From the NCBI RefSeq assembly GCF_004664715.2, contig NC_051063.1, positions 109,440,829-109,504,828 on the forward strand: a stretch of 64,000 nt of DNA. Reading direction: 5' to 3'. A program made the translations under genes and the position numbers. Within the stretch, counting starts at the first letter, position 1. Each line of letters begins with the position of its first letter. This document shows positions 47,501 to 59,277 of the stretch, one piece after another. Below the pieces are notes generated by a model. It was not told where the DNA came from. It saw only the letters and a program-made list of their open reading frames with translations, and did not search any database. Source of the stretch: Peromyscus leucopus. Its lineage: Eukaryota; Chordata; Mammalia; Rodentia; Cricetidae.

Positions 47501-48479
47501 TAGTGTGCTCCAAAGTGCACACCACAGAGTGTTTCAAAGCTTCAAAGATAGCTGGGTACATTGGGAGTGATGGAAAAGCATAAACAATTAGGTTTCTCAT
47601 ATTTATACCCTGATATTGATCCATATAATAATAAACGAGCTCATAAAATTTTGCATTATGATTTAATTAACTTGGTCTTTGACAGTGTCTTGCATGTATA
47701 TAAAGCATTCTGATTACTATCTCCCTACACGTTTTCTCCAGCCTTCTTGTCCCAGTTACCTAACCCTTTACATTATTCCTTTTTCCAGATACACTTGACT
47801 TTTGATTTTGTTTTGTGCCCCATTTAGTCAACTGTGTGTGCACTGGATTGGAACTGTCAATTGGACCCTGGTGGGGTCACAGTGGGTACACAACTGAAAG
47901 CCATGATTCCTTCTCTCTGAATCTCAGTAGAAAGTAGTTCAGCGGTGACCCAAATTTGAGTGTCTAATTAAGGTGTTAAGAATTCAAGGAGATTCTATTG
48001 TGTGGTTAGTTTTCTGACACGTGTTTCTTTATGGCAAGACTGAATCCCTGAAAATGGGTTGCTTCATTTTCTTCTACATTTGGCACACAGTGAGTCATCT
48101 ATGAAACTTGAATAAGGAATTTACCAGGTGATTTAATGAACTTAAGAGTGCCTGGAAGATTTATACCACTTGCAATGTGTCCATTCTTTTCCTTCCTATG
48201 TCTCTATGTATTTCAGAGTGAGTTCCTTCTGTGTTGGGGTTAATGATAAAAGACTACTGTGAGAAAGGGCCACCTCGTCAACCCAGACACTCCCTTCTCA
48301 TCGTGTCTCCTCCTGTTTATGTAAGAAAAAAAAGGCATGCATTATATTTTTATGAGCCCTGCAATTTATTCTGTTTTGTTGTCAGACCTTTGGGAATGCA
48401 TTCTATAAACTTTATTGAGACAAGATATCTAGAGACGTTTGCATATGTCTGAGCTCAGCACAATATTACTTTTTAATGC
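47501..48479. other. Unique non-coding sequence
   Basis: No gene or repeat was recognised. Confidence 0.5.
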
Positions 48480-48660
48480 ACTTTTGACTTTGCAGGCAGA
48501 GGATACAGGAAAAAATGTAAAAGAGCAGCAGTTGAGCCTTTTTATTACCTGCATTTTGCCTTCTTGGTTTTCAAAGCAAACAAGTGCCTTGTTCAAATGA
48601 AATCAACTAATAAACATTAGTTTGGCACTGCTACAAATGGGTTATTTCATTTGTTGAGTC
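48480..48660. promoter_or_regulatory. Possible conserved non-coding element
   Basis: This repeat-free block has balanced composition, with segments such as 'ctttgcaggcagagg', 'gagcagcagttgagcc' and 'aatcaactaataaacattag'. It looks like the constrained sequence seen in gene deserts. No reading frame spans it. This is a visual impression only. Confidence 0.2.
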
Positions 48661-48852
48661 AGAAATGGAGTTTCATACCATAAGAACAGGAAGAGAGCAT
48701 GGGGTAGGTAACAGATGCTCTGGTTGGGTGGGATCTGTGCCAGCCTCCTATTCTTACCACATTAGGACAATGGCCATTTACTGTCTGGCAACATAGAGAA
48801 TGCTTGAAAAGCTACACGCAGCCTTTTGAAAGTTGTATTGTGCTATTCTTAT

Positions 48853-49063
48853 ATGTGTGTATGTGTGTAGGTGTGTGCATGTGTGTGTCTGGGTGAGTAT
48901 ATACTATGTAAATACAGGTGCCTGCAGAAAGGAGAAAGCATTGGTTTCCTTGAAGTAGCAGGCACATGTAGTTGTGCCCAGGGCAACATGGGTGCTGGGA
49001 AACAAACTTGGGTCCTCTGGAAGTGCAGCAATGCTCTTAACCCCTAAGTCATCTCTCCAATCC
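48853..49063 (-). mobile_element. B3-type SINE, antisense
   Basis: A GT-rich left part (reversed 3' tail) is followed by 'acaggtgcctgcagaaagga', 'gggtgctgggaaacaaactt', 'gggtcctctggaagtgcagc' and the reversed head 'cttaacccctaagtcatctc'. This is the classic reversed B3/B2 order. Confidence 0.87.
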
Positions 49064-49510
49064 CTACACTCACTGTTCAAAGAAATGTGAGGAGAAAAGA
49101 GTCCTAAGGGTGTTTAGCAGAACACCTAGGTCATGTTCAGTGCCCTATTCTTAACACAGGGCATGAAGGAGCTCGAGATAGTCAATGCTGAAATGAAATA
49201 TGAAGCTTAAGTCATGAGACTAGGGTGAGAATGCAAAACAATAACGGAGACCAAAAAATGAGTTGAATCGTGACAAGCACCATCCATACAACAGCCAAGG
49301 CCTGCTGTTGGTGCACAGTCAACCAAAAAGGTGTCAGCAATGAGGTGGGGCCTGCTTGTGTGATATCTGGAAGAAAGTCTGCTAAGGGGAAGTCTGAGGT
49401 TGACAAAGGGCTGTCAGATAGTTGTCTCAGCTAAAGGAAGGTAGTTGGTAACAGACAGAGCCTAGATTCCATTTCACCCACTGTGTCCAACCCTACAAAA
49501 AAGTTAGAAG

Positions 49511-49511
<1 letters not shown>
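49064..49511. other. Unique non-coding sequence
   Basis: No gene or repeat was recognised. Confidence 0.5.

Positions 49512-49555
<44 letters not shown>
49512..49555. repeat. (TG)22 microsatellite
   Basis: 44 bases uninterrupted. Confidence 0.97.
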
Positions 49556-49558
<3 letters not shown>

Positions 49559-49639
49559 TCATGCATATTGTGTGTTAGGAGTGTAAGGTTGAGGGTAGAG
49601 TGGGTGAGGTATGGGATTATTGGGTGTACATGGTGGATG

Positions 49640-49745
49640 TGTTTTATTTACTTATTTTATATTTTTATCTTATAACTAATTTAATTTTACATATCAGCCA
49701 CGGATTCCTCTGTCCTCCATCCTCCCACCCCCAGCCTTCTAGAAT
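49640..49745 (-). mobile_element. Short L1 3' end, antisense
   Basis: A T/A-rich tract is followed by 'tttaattttacatatcagcc', 'acggattcctctgtcctcca' and 'tcctcccacccccagccttc'. This resembles the reversed extreme 3' end of rodent L1, as at 7227-7673, but is much shorter. Confidence 0.65.
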
Positions 49746-50859
49746 TTATCCATATGTGAGCTGCTGATTGGTGATTAGCTGAACAAACACCGTCAAGAGA
49801 ACTGACCCTTAGAAGCAGCATTTACAGGAATATTACGGCAGAATCCTAATCACAGAAAAAGCCTGGCCTCAAAGAATCAAGCAATCAAGGTTTTGAGCGC
49901 AGGTAGCTTCATATGACAGAAATAGAGTCACTGAAATTAGAACATTTTAGAAATTTCAAGCAAAAAGGAGAAGATAACCTTTAGAGCTCAGGTTTATTTT
50001 CACTTCTGAGTAATGGAAGAGCTTCTAGCCTGCTTGCACACCCTTTACTGTGGGCTTGCCCAGCCCTGCAGTCTCTCAAATGACACTGATGTTAGACATG
50101 CACATCACTTGTGAAGGTTTGGAGGGGGCAGTGACTTGAAGCACAGGGTGGGGACAATCACTTATGTCTTCACCGAGTTCACAGCAGCAGTACTTCCACT
50201 GTATTTCCTCTCTTCCTGGATGACCTACTATAGTTGACCCTTCTGCTCATAAATCATCCCTTATCATATTTATCACAGTGCCAAAAAATGAGCTTCTTGG
50301 GTTGGGGCCTGGGGAGGTTGTTGTACTGACCTAAAGGCCTAGCAGTGTTGGTGGTGTGGTACATTCTCACAGCACTCCTACACATATCTAGATGTCCTCC
50401 GCTTGCCTCCCCACTGCTGTCCACATAGACTCCTGATGGAGGAGGAAGCCCTGTGTACATGACATCTGTGGGCTCTGGCACCCTCTGCTCTCCACTGGGT
50501 CCAGCTCCTGGGGAGCCCAAGAGATGATCAAAGGGAGCAAAGGAAGTGGGTCAGAAGGTTTGTTTGTCCTCAAAGGTCCATGAGCGTTGGCTGAGCCTCT
50601 GGATCAAGGGCCACTCTTCCTTGCAAGACAGGTTGTACATGTCCCTCTTTCATTCTGTGCTCCAGGAATTGCATCTTATGCCCACCCTTCAAATCTATGG
50701 TGATAACTGATCTCTTTCTTCCACTCCCTGGTTAGTACACCACCCTATGCTGCCTCCTAATAGGCCTTTCATCTTGTGTAATTCCCTCTTATATTAATTG
50801 AAGAATGCACTAATGTACTGATTGATATTTGACTGAATAAATTTCTGCTTGTAACAAGT
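49746..50859. other. Unique non-coding sequence
   Basis: No gene or repeat was recognised with confidence. Confidence 0.5.
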
Positions 50860-51010
50860 CTCAGCTGTGTTTTCCTTATCTTTAAAGTGGGGAGCAATCC
50901 CCACTTCAATGTCTTAACTATAATATTTTTAGCTGATTAAATCAAACAGCATATGCACCAGACTTGGCACAGTACTTCACATAAAATAAGCATCTAACAA
51001 GTACTCAAAT
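50860..51010 (+). repeat. MIR SINE fragment
   Basis: MIR blocks: 'agctgtgttttccttatctt', 'taaagtggggagcaatcc', then a decayed middle and 'cttggcacagtacttcacat', 'aaaataagcatct'. Plus strand. Confidence 0.55.
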
Positions 51011-51334
51011 GCAATGGCAGTAATAGTAATAATAGTAATAACCACAACATCTGGTTTGATTTGATTGCTTAACCTAATTACATGAGAAATGAAATATGAC
51101 AGGCCCCATTGAAACCTGAAAGCACATCTTAATTTATGTAGGCACTTATCAGCTACTGAGCATGTGGGCATACTACCTGCTGCTACAGTACAGGAGTGAG
51201 CAGGACATAATCTGTCCATCCTTCCTCCTACATCATGTAAGCACAGGCATCCATCATCTTATTTTGACATGATATGCCTCTTGGCCTGATTCTCTGTTCC
51301 AACTTTGCCAGCTCCCAGTCCCTAGCCCTCAGCC

Positions 51335-51450
51335 CCTAGAAGGTTGTTTGAAGATATGAATCAGATCATATTCCTCCTGTGTGTTGAACATTATCCAGGT
51401 TTCTGGAGGGGTACAGGCTTATCACTGCCCTTATTGAACCTTACATTAAA
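51335..51450 (+). repeat. L2 LINE fragment
   Basis: 'aatcagatcatattcctcct', 'gtgtgttgaacattatccag' follow the L2 block that includes 'tctgatcatgtcactcccctgc'. It is short and ancient. A second L2-like piece at 52025-52125 may belong to the same insertion. Confidence 0.45.
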
Positions 51451-51594
51451 TACACCTGTTTATCTCTTTTTTTAAATCTTGGAACACTTTAATTTCCTTG
51501 CTTATCTGAGGTCACTCTGGCTTTCCGTTGGTTCTTCTATTGTTTGTGATGTTTCTTGAGTGAAAAATATCTTATTCTGTTTTAGTATTTTGGG

Positions 51595-51710
51595 GTTTTA
51601 TTTATTTGCTTATTTTTGAGAATTTCATATGTGCATATAATATGTTTTGGCCGAGTCTACTTCACTTCCTCCCCTCCAAGTCTTCCCCTTCCCCAAGCCA
51701 TCACTTTCTT
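51595..51710 (-). mobile_element. L1 3' fragment, antisense
   Basis: The 'tttttgagaatttcatatgt', 'gcatataatatgttttggcc', 'cttcctcccctccaag' order matches the reversed 3' end of older rodent L1s (Lx-like). It separates two L2-like pieces. Confidence 0.6.
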
Positions 51711-52024
51711 CTTGCAACTGCATGCAGTCTGTTTTATTTTGTTTGGCCTTTTGTTTTATTTTTTCTATGTTGTTGCTATAAATTTATAAATAAAACCTGC
51801 TGAGTTCACTCAATGTTTGCTCATACATCTATGTGTTTAGGGCTGACCACTTGGTATTGAATAACCACAGCTACCAAATGTTCATTTCAGGAACTATTCT
51901 CTGCTTGGATTCTTGTTTTCTCCTACTCTATCTACTTCATGGATACTCCAGCATAGTCAGGACCCCAGCTTTCTGGTACTTACTCTCTTTTGCAATCATA
52001 TTCTTTGAAAATTGATTATTGAAT

Positions 52025-52125
52025 GTTTCCCCTAAAATGCATAAGCTTTATGAAGTTAAGGACACTGGATTTCTGCTCATAATTCCCCCCTGTATCAGCA
52101 TATAGAAAGTGTTCAATAAACAAGG
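52025..52125 (+). repeat. L2 LINE 3' end
   Basis: 'agctttatgaagttaaggac', 'cccctgtatcagcatataga' and 'aagtgttcaataaa' follow the L2 terminus order. Plus strand. Confidence 0.5.
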
Positions 52126-52379
52126 CACAGTACTGACCTCAGTAAAAAATCATTTTGTTCTGATGCCCTTATTTCTATGAGCATCAGGTGAAAGGAAGAA
52201 AGACTTTTTGCTATATTGTTAGTCTAGATAGGAGATCCCCAAGAGTTAATATAAATGTAAGATAAGAGATGAGTGTGGGATGTTAAAGGAATGCAACATC
52301 TAGCATTATATTACATGCATTTGAACCCCTTGTCCTTCAAGGATCTATCAGTATGTATAATGTCACTGGCTTACTTTTT

Positions 52380-52505
52380 CATAACTCACTTTCATCATTA
52401 AAGTTGGAATAAAAGTTGCTATTTTGCAAGATTACTTGATGACTGAATAGCACAAATCATCTGAAGGCTCTAGTGCACTGCCTGGCACAGAGCTAAAGTT
52501 GAACA
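52380..52505 (+). repeat. MIR SINE fragment
   Basis: 'tcatcattaaagttggaata', a decayed middle, then 'ctagtgcactgcctggcaca' and 'gagctaaagtt'. The 'cactgcctggcacagagcta' block is the best preserved MIR feature. Confidence 0.5.
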
Positions 52506-52973
52506 ACTTGCATAATTTTTCCTTGCTATAATCCCTAGTGCTACCATATTCAGTACAACACTTGCCTTATGCCACAAAATCTAAGTCTCGAGGAAATGTG
52601 TTTAAAAATAAGTGGCTGAGATTGTTATGGATGAGGCAGCCACCCACCATCTATCTCAATGTAGGGTCAAAAATAGAACTTAGCAAGTTATAGTGTGTGG
52701 TTGGAAGCGGCTTCTTCAGAAATGTTTGCATTGTTCTCCTGCAATGACCTAAGGAGTCAGTTTAGAATTAGATGTAGCACTGTCAGTTGTTAGAAAATAG
52801 GCAAGTGGCAGAATCACAGAATTGGAAGGAGATTATTGAAAGAGAGCTAAGTTCTGGAAGCTTTAGGCCTGGAGGTGAAAGCTCCCAGCAATTCAAAGAA
52901 CCATGAAATACCTGGAGCAGGTGGTTAAATAAAGACCTTTGGCTAAGAGGAACATCAGTCCTATTATACACAG
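52506..52973. other. Unique non-coding sequence
   Basis: No gene or repeat was recognised. Confidence 0.5.
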
Positions 52974-53290
52974 TGCATTAGCTTTCTGTTACCGAAAAAT
53001 GTAGAGATAAATCTACTTATAAAAATAGACTTATTTTGGCTGGTCATGTTGTAGTGTTAGTCCATGGCTGCCTGGCTCCATTGCTTTTGGGCTCTGGTGA
53101 GGCAATACATCGTATTAGGTGTGCATTGCAGAACTACCTCACTCACCATGGGTAAGTGAACAGTCCTGTTGAAAGAACACCTCCCATGACTTCCCGCTTA
53201 TCTATACACCATAAAAGATCCCTCTGGTTCCTAGTAGTACCACAGTGAGATAAGCCTTCAACACAGGAACCTACAGGTATTAAAGACCCA
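52974..53290 (-). mobile_element. MaLR-type LTR fragment, antisense
   Basis: The reversed LTR end starts 'tgcattagctttctgttacc' and continues 'agacttattttggctggtca', 'ccatggctgcctggctccat', 'ttttgggctctggtgaggca'. This is the reversed order of a common rodent/mammalian MaLR LTR. The right end is uncertain near 'aagccttcaacacaggaacc', so the copy is probably internally deleted. Confidence 0.6.
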
Positions 53291-53329
53291 CAGTATCTGT
53301 CTATCTATACACTACTAGTATGTGTGCGT

Positions 53330-53332
<3 letters not shown>

Positions 53333-53370
<38 letters not shown>
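53333..53370. repeat. (AC)19 microsatellite
   Basis: 38 bases uninterrupted. Confidence 0.96.
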
Positions 53371-53374
<4 letters not shown>

Positions 53375-53762
53375 CAGACAAGTATAAACCTCAGTTATTT
53401 CCTTAATTCCTAGAGTCTCACCTTCCCCATCTACAGAGAGAGGCAATGGTACCATCTTCAATGGGTGACATTTCAATATCACCCTGATTTCTTACAGGGA
53501 ATATTATGCAACAGAAGTAATTTGGAGAGGATGAAGGAAGGTAAAAATGTAAAGCCTATTGAAATCTTGTGGTGAGGGAGAGAGTAAAGTCCTATTTCTG
53601 CTCCCTGCTTCATCCTATGTGAAAATAGAAAACAATAAACTTATTCTTTGCACCTTCCCTCAGCCCCTTGCCAAACATTGTTATGCACTGGCACAAACAT
53701 GTGGACCCCCAAAGTCTAGACCATATAATGGATGTCAGACACATCGGAGAGAGGAAAGTCTC
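53371..53762. other. Unique non-coding sequence
   Basis: No gene or repeat was recognised. An 81-codon frame (53559-53804) runs into the B1. Confidence 0.5.
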
Positions 53763-53873
53763 CAGACAGGTGCAGTGGCTCCCCTTATGATGCAAACATT
53801 ATAGATACCAGAGCAAGAGGAGTTCTAGCTCAAGGCCAGCCTGGACTACCTAGTAAGACTCTGTTTAGAAAAA
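53763..53873 (+). mobile_element. Old B1-type SINE, plus strand
   Basis: 'caggtgcagtggctcccctt', a shortened middle, then 'ctcaaggccagcctggacta' and 'agtaagactctgtttagaaa'. It is shorter and more diverged than the other B1s, as in early B1/PB1. Confidence 0.7.
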
Positions 53874-53879
53874 AATCGG

Positions 53880-54065
53880 AATGCAGGTGAGATGGCCCAG
53901 TGGGTACAAGTGCTTGCTGTCAAGCCCGATGATTTCAGTTTGATTACCAGGGACTCAGAAGGTAGAAGGAGAGAACTGACTTCTGCAACTGCCATGTTCA
54001 CAAGCACACGTGCATGCAGGTATGCACACACACATGTGGGTGCACACACACATGTACACACCCTC
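53880..54065 (+). mobile_element. tRNA-derived SINE (ID/B3-like), plus strand
   Basis: The head 'caggtgagatggcccagtgg' carries the A box. The B box is 'tgatttcagtttgattacca'. The body 'ggtagaaggagagaactgac' is followed by a CA-rich 3' region. Exact subfamily uncertain. Confidence 0.75.
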
Positions 54066-54112
54066 ATGCCCACCTACCACCCACTAGCCTTTAAAAAGTA
54101 AGAAAGAAGAGA

Positions 54113-54178
54113 AGGAAGGAAGGAAGGAAGGAAGGAAGGAAGGAAGGAAGGAGAGGAGGGAGGAAGGAAGGGAGGAAA
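54113..54178. repeat. (GGAA)n microsatellite
   Basis: About ten perfect GGAA units, then variant GGAG/GGAAG units. GGAA is the ETS core, so the tract could bind ETS factors, but nothing shows this. Confidence 0.95.
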
Positions 54179-55078
54179 GTGAATAGTTGAAGTGAGCTCA
54201 GCCTGACTTGCAGAAACTCTGCATAATGGGGAGAAACAAAAGGTTAGGTTTTGAGGTATTTTATAATCAGGAGATTCTAAAGTACTGTACTGCCTCATAG
54301 GAAGGTTTTGCTCCTGGGTAAGTGTGTGAGCTGGCTTTTAACTGGTAGACATGATGTCAGTTTTCTTGCAAAGAGAATGCTATCCACAGTTGCTGCTTTA
54401 TCCATCATTGACACTTTTTTTCAGACTCGGGCACCTATTTTAGAGGAGCAGTCCCTTCTAAGGTTATCCAACTTCTGGACACAAACCATCCTCCTAGAAG
54501 ATGACCAATTGGATTGAAGAAATTAATGCTTGAGCATTTGACCCACTTTGGCTCAAAGAATTTTGGAAGGTCACACATAGGAAGCCAGCTATTTGGCCTT
54601 GTGATTCTGTCTCAGGATCATCTTCGGCTATCCGGGCCCTATGGAGGACCAGGGAAGGCTGAGAGGCAGCTTTCTCTCTTCCTTATTCTTCTTTGGGTTA
54701 TGGTCAGGGCTTTTTTGCTATCAGAACAGAAATGAGCCCCAAAGACACTGTAGGCTATCATGCATGAAAAGGTCACACAGCTGTCATGTATTGGAATTAC
54801 TCTTCCCTCCCAAGAAAGCCAGCCTAATATAATCAGGAGAATGTGAGTTCTTTGGCTTGGACCTCCATCTATTTAACAGAATTCTTCCCAGGCAGTGGCC
54901 TTTTGAAAGGAAGGCTTATATTACATCCTAACATTTGTATTGACACTTGTATTCAGTGGCTTAGAAACGTAGAGTCAGTAACTCTGCATTTTTGGCTTCA
55001 CTCTTTTTGGGTCCTTGCAAGCATGACTCTTAGTCAAGAGCAAGGCTGGGCATCACTTATATGAGAATTACCTATCCT
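54179..55078. other. Unique non-coding sequence
   Basis: No gene or repeat was recognised. Overlapping frames of 63-74 codons have no domain. Confidence 0.5.
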
Positions 55079-55109
55079 GCTACCTATATATATACGTATA
55101 CATATACAT

Positions 55110-55141
<32 letters not shown>
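55079..55141. repeat. Mixed TA/CA/TA dinucleotide tract
   Basis: TA units, then ATAC units, about 11 CA units, then TA units. This layout is a partly self-complementary array. Confidence 0.9.
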
Positions 55142-55858
55142 GCTTCAGTAATACACCTATTTTGTATGAACAGCATCTTCCTTCCTGGGAAAACACTCTT
55201 TCCAAATGTTAAAACCACGAGGTTCTAGTGGAAATAGTGAATCTTTGAACTTGTACCTACTTCACACAAGTGTGAGTAGGTGATTAAGCTTGCACTGGGA
55301 CATCCCAGGGATTTTGAAGGTGGAAAAATGAGTTTCCTTTGAAGTAGTGGTGACCTGAATGGATGACCTGGATCCCCAGGTGCTGCTCACCCCTCACTTA
55401 TCTGAGAGGTGAAGGCAAGCTCCAGAGAACTGAGTAAGGGTAGCCTGTGGAGAAAGGAGCTCTGGCGACTGCAGTCTTTCACTCCTTTCACAACAGAGCT
55501 ATCCTCCACCCCTGCTTTTCTTCAGGTTTGTTGCATAAGGTAATATACTCCCTGCAATAAATATGCTCAGATTAATGCCTTCTCTTCAAAAGGCCGTGGC
55601 TTGGAAAGAATTCTGTATCTTGAACATATTTCCTTCCAAGATATAGGCTGTATGGCTTTATTTCCTCTGCCTGTGTTGGTCAATGCTTTACACTGAACAT
55701 TAAGAAACTGAATATTTGATTAAATATATTTTCATCAATTGATTAACTTGCATGTTATTTCCACAAATAAATGTCATGAGACATGAGTCATGAATGTGTT
55801 GATGAAATTCCACAACTATTTCTATCTTATAGAAAAATCAACAAATATATAAAAACAA
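55142..55858. other. Unique non-coding sequence
   Basis: No gene or repeat was recognised. Confidence 0.5.
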
Positions 55859-56000
55859 GGCTTTTTGTTTGTTTGTTTGTTTGTTTCATTTTGTTTTGTT
55901 TTTGAGTTAAGGTGTCATCTGTTTACATTCCTGATCCTGTTGCATTTGCATTCAAAGGGCCCAGATTACATGTGTGTTCTTCTACTCCTGGCTGGAGAAA
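55859..56000 (-). mobile_element. Possible old B1-type remnant, antisense
   Basis: A (TTTG)n tail at 55864-55886 is followed by 'gttttgtttttgagttaagg' and a decayed body that ends near 'cttctactcctggctgg'. Only the tail and the 'tttttgag' start are convincing. Confidence 0.35.
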
Positions 56001-56369
56001 TATGTAGATTGAGTGACATGTTAACTGTCATGTCAATTTCCCCACAACTCTGCTAAAGAGGGTCTAAATGTCCAAGAAATTGGGAGTAAGTTTATGCTAT
56101 CTATAGATAAGTGACCTTGACTTTTCACATTTGTACCTGCCTCCCAGTTGGGTGTGTGCCCGACAGTGAGATTCCTTTAGAGCATAGTCAGTTCTTACCA
56201 GCCCTCAGCTCATAACCTCTGAAGATGAGTCTGTGCTCTTGCAGTCCCTCCCTTTAAAGGTGTTGTCTAATTCTGTTCTCCTCTCTTTTAATCCTTTCTG
56301 GCTTTAATAACTTGCTTGGCCAATGTAATGTGACATAATAATGTAGTGGGACTGCTGTGTGTGAGTTTA
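56001..56369. other. Unique sequence, perhaps decayed L2
   Basis: The stretch before the L2 end is probably more of the same element, but the similarity is too weak to delimit. Confidence 0.35.
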
Positions 56370-56560
56370 GTTTCCCTTACACTCATCACTACTGACACTT
56401 TATGTATGTGTTTATTTAATGTCTTTTCCCTGGACTGTATTATAGACTTCATGAAGATAGACACTTTGCCTGACTGCTCTTGGCTGTATTCTCAGTGCTC
56501 AGAACAGTTTCTGCAACATAGTGGGCACTTAATAAATATCTGTTGGATGAATGAATCAAA
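56370..56560 (+). repeat. L2 LINE 3' end
   Basis: This is the clearest L2 copy. 'ggactgtattatagacttca', 'tgaagatagacactttgcct', 'cagtgctcagaacagtttct', 'agtgggcacttaataaatat' and 'ctgttggatgaatgaa' follow the L2 terminus step by step. L2 is an ancient, extinct mammalian LINE. Confidence 0.8.
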
Positions 56561-57829
56561 TTGGACTTACAAAATTGGGTTGTTAATGCCAGTGACAAGG
56601 TAGCACTCTCAAAATGTTTCCTCTCTCCTGTGGGAGATAGTCTGATCATCTTAATTGTTATTTCCTCTGGTTGAATTTCTGTGATTTAACTTAATCTTCC
56701 ATCCTTGCCCTTCAAACCTATACACTCTTGATTTAATCAGTGGGATCAAAACTATTGCACTTCCTTTGCCCTTCAGCCACTAACAGGAAAATGACTGACA
56801 GTTAATCATGTCTGAAGGAGATCTGTCCCCGTCGTTTGCCTTCCTCTGTAGTGGGGCTGGACCAAGCCATGCACTTGAATAAAACAGCTTATATTAAAAC
56901 TTATCTTATTTTTCTTATTTTTCATAGTCTGTGTGTGTGTGTGTGTGTGTTCTTTTCTCTCAGTTTCGAGTAAGGTATTTGCCTTTACTGATTGAAAAGA
57001 AAAATCATTCAATGGAACAAACAAAACAAGGGCAACTCAATCTGTATTTATTAAATGTCCCAAACATGCCAGTCTTCTGCTTCAACTTTTACTTTTCAAA
57101 ACATCCAGCCCTTTCTGCTGGTCTCTGAAGACACAGTTCCTTCTAAAATATAATCTACAGCACTTGTGTGTTGCGCAGAATAGCACTCAAGTGATATCAT
57201 TATCAACACTGAACAGAAGACATTCAATTTTCAATATTTTATTAGGATAAGTGTAAAACAATAGGTTTGCTTCTCTTTGTGTATAACTTGGACAGCCCAA
57301 GAGGTACGTATGTACAACAAATGATGGAAATCAGTGAGGATGGGGGTCATTGATTTAGCGGTACATGACCCCCTGAGCTAACACTGAAGCCAGTTCATGC
57401 TGGGGAGTTAGTAAATGGTGTTATTTGGTGAACACAGATTAATTTATTGATGCTTGTGCCTGTATTGATCTAAAGACAACATTAGGGTCAGGATAATTCT
57501 ATGATCGTAACAGAAAAATTATCCTCAATAACTTGAAATGTCTAAACTACTGATTTAACACCACAAGTTCTCACTCATCTAGGCTTTCTGCAAGCATTTC
57601 TTTTTCTAATTCAAATAATTTTCTTAATGGTCATAAATGTCACAAGCAATATGATTCTTTTTTCCCTCTGTACCTTTAAATACAAGATTCATTTCCCAGA
57701 TGCCACCAAAAGCAATGATAGGAAAACAACTTAGTAAGCACTGTTCAAACCAAGTTTCTTCTCTCCAATCTTTAAGTCTCTGCTTATGTATTATTTCTCC
57801 ACTAACTATTCTCTTCCTCCAACTTAGTT
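56561..57829. other. Unique non-coding sequence
   Basis: No gene or repeat was recognised, apart from a (GT)10 at 56931-56950. Confidence 0.5.
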
Positions 57830-57893
57830 AAGGCATAATTTACAAGTAAAAATATATGTACTTTTTGGCATACGATCTGATGTCTCTCTCCCT

Positions 57894-57947
<54 letters not shown>

Positions 57948-58378
57948 ATGAGCAAATCAGTCAAACTTGAATATTTATCTACTTCTATAGTTATCACTTT
58001 ACTGATGTGATGAGAGCATTTAACACCTACTCTCTTAGCAATTTTCAGTCATAAAACACTGACTAAAGTCACTATGTTGTACAATAGATTCCCAGAACTC
58101 ATTCATCTTAATTAATGGAATCTTCTCTTCCTTTGCACAATAATGCTCTCCCCACCCCCAATTATCAAACCCTTGAAACCACCATTTTATTATCTGCTTC
58201 TATGGGCTCAAATACTTTAGATTCTATGTATGTGTGAGACCATAAAACTTTTAATGATTTGTCTTTCTGTGTCTGGCTTATTTTACTCATTATAATACTT
58301 TATAATTTCATCTATAATTTTGTAATGACAGAATTTCCTTGTTCTTAAAGGATGAATAATATTCAAAATATAAAATAT
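57830..58378 (-). mobile_element. Old mammalian L1 (L1M type), antisense
   Basis: The reversed L1M order is clear at the right: 'gtacaatagattcccagaac', 'gaaaccaccattttattatc', 'tgcttctatgggctcaaata', 'gtctttctgtgtctggctta', 'aggatgaataatattc'. The left part ('aggcataatttacaagta') is weaker and is interrupted by a CA tract at 57897-57943. No reading frame survives. Confidence 0.75.
57897..57943. repeat. (CA)23 microsatellite
   Basis: 47 bases uninterrupted, inside an old antisense L1. Confidence 0.97.
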
Positions 58379-58407
58379 TATATTATTTCATTGAATATTT
58401 TATATTT
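58366..58407. repeat. 14-bp inverted repeat in AT-rich junction
   Basis: The arms AAATATAAAATATT (58366-58379) and AATATTTTATATTT (58394-58407) are exactly complementary, with a 14-base loop. They lie where the old antisense L1 ends. Confidence 0.9.
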
Positions 58408-58489
58408 AAAATATAAAAGATTATTTTGGGTATGATATATATATCTAATATAAATATAAAATGTTGTATTTTGAATATATATAAAGCTT
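58408..58489. other. AT-rich junction
   Basis: Extremely AT-rich sequence between two L1 copies; no target-site duplication was recognised. Confidence 0.6.
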
Positions 58490-59277
58490 TCTTCCTTATA
58501 GTTTCCCTTTGTCTCACCCCTTAATACACAAGGCAATCTCCCTGGAAACCCACTGGCCCTGCCAGCCAGGGAATCAGGTAGGCAATCTTCATGCTCCTTT
58601 TGACCCCTATTCCAATGGTTCAGTCTCACCCCTGGCCTTATAGCAGACCATTTACAGGGGCCTGCCTTCCATTTCTTCTTCCATTCCTTGTAGACTCCAC
58701 AGATCCTCATGGCAGATCCAATTGTCCTTCTTCCCATGACCTCCTTTACCCCCTACCCTTCTAGCACATCCCCATTCCTGCTTTTCAGCTTCCAGTACCT
58801 ACAAACAAGTTCTACCTAGGATACCAGGAGATTACATCTGGCAAGGACTCAGAAGCACTCCCTATCAAGCAACCCACAGCTACCATGTGTTCCTGAGACA
58901 CAGAGAAGGCAACAGAAACCAGGGACTAGAAAACCCACCCAGCAAAGATAAGACCAGATACCAATATATAGAATTACAATCATTACAAACCTGGATGCTT
59001 AGACCACAGATTAAAATGAAAATCAGTTACAACCAGGACAATGTATCTCCACTAGAGCCTAGCAATCCACTACAGTAGGCCCTGAGAAATGCAATATAAC
59101 TGAAGTGCAAGACAAGAACTTCAAAGTAGCTATTATGAATATGATCAAGGACCTTAAAGATGGTATGAATAAATCCATTAATGATATCTAATAAAACACA
59201 AACAGTGGAATGAAATGAAGAAAACTATTAAAGACATGATAGTGGAAAGAGACTTTTTTTCTTATAAACAAAAATAT
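58490..59277 (+). pseudogene. Rodent L1 5' region and ORF1 start, broken
   Basis: The part to about 58860 is C/T-rich and looks like an L1 5' untranslated region. From about 58890 the frames recall the N-terminal region of L1 ORF1 protein (RNA-binding chaperone needed for retrotransposition). A segment reading NQDNVSPLEPSNP lies near 59028-59066, and 'aagtagctattatgaatatg' and 'gaccttaaagatggtatgaa' follow. Frameshifts and stops break it. The rest of ORF1 and most of ORF2 are missing; an LTR starts at 59278. Confidence 0.6.
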
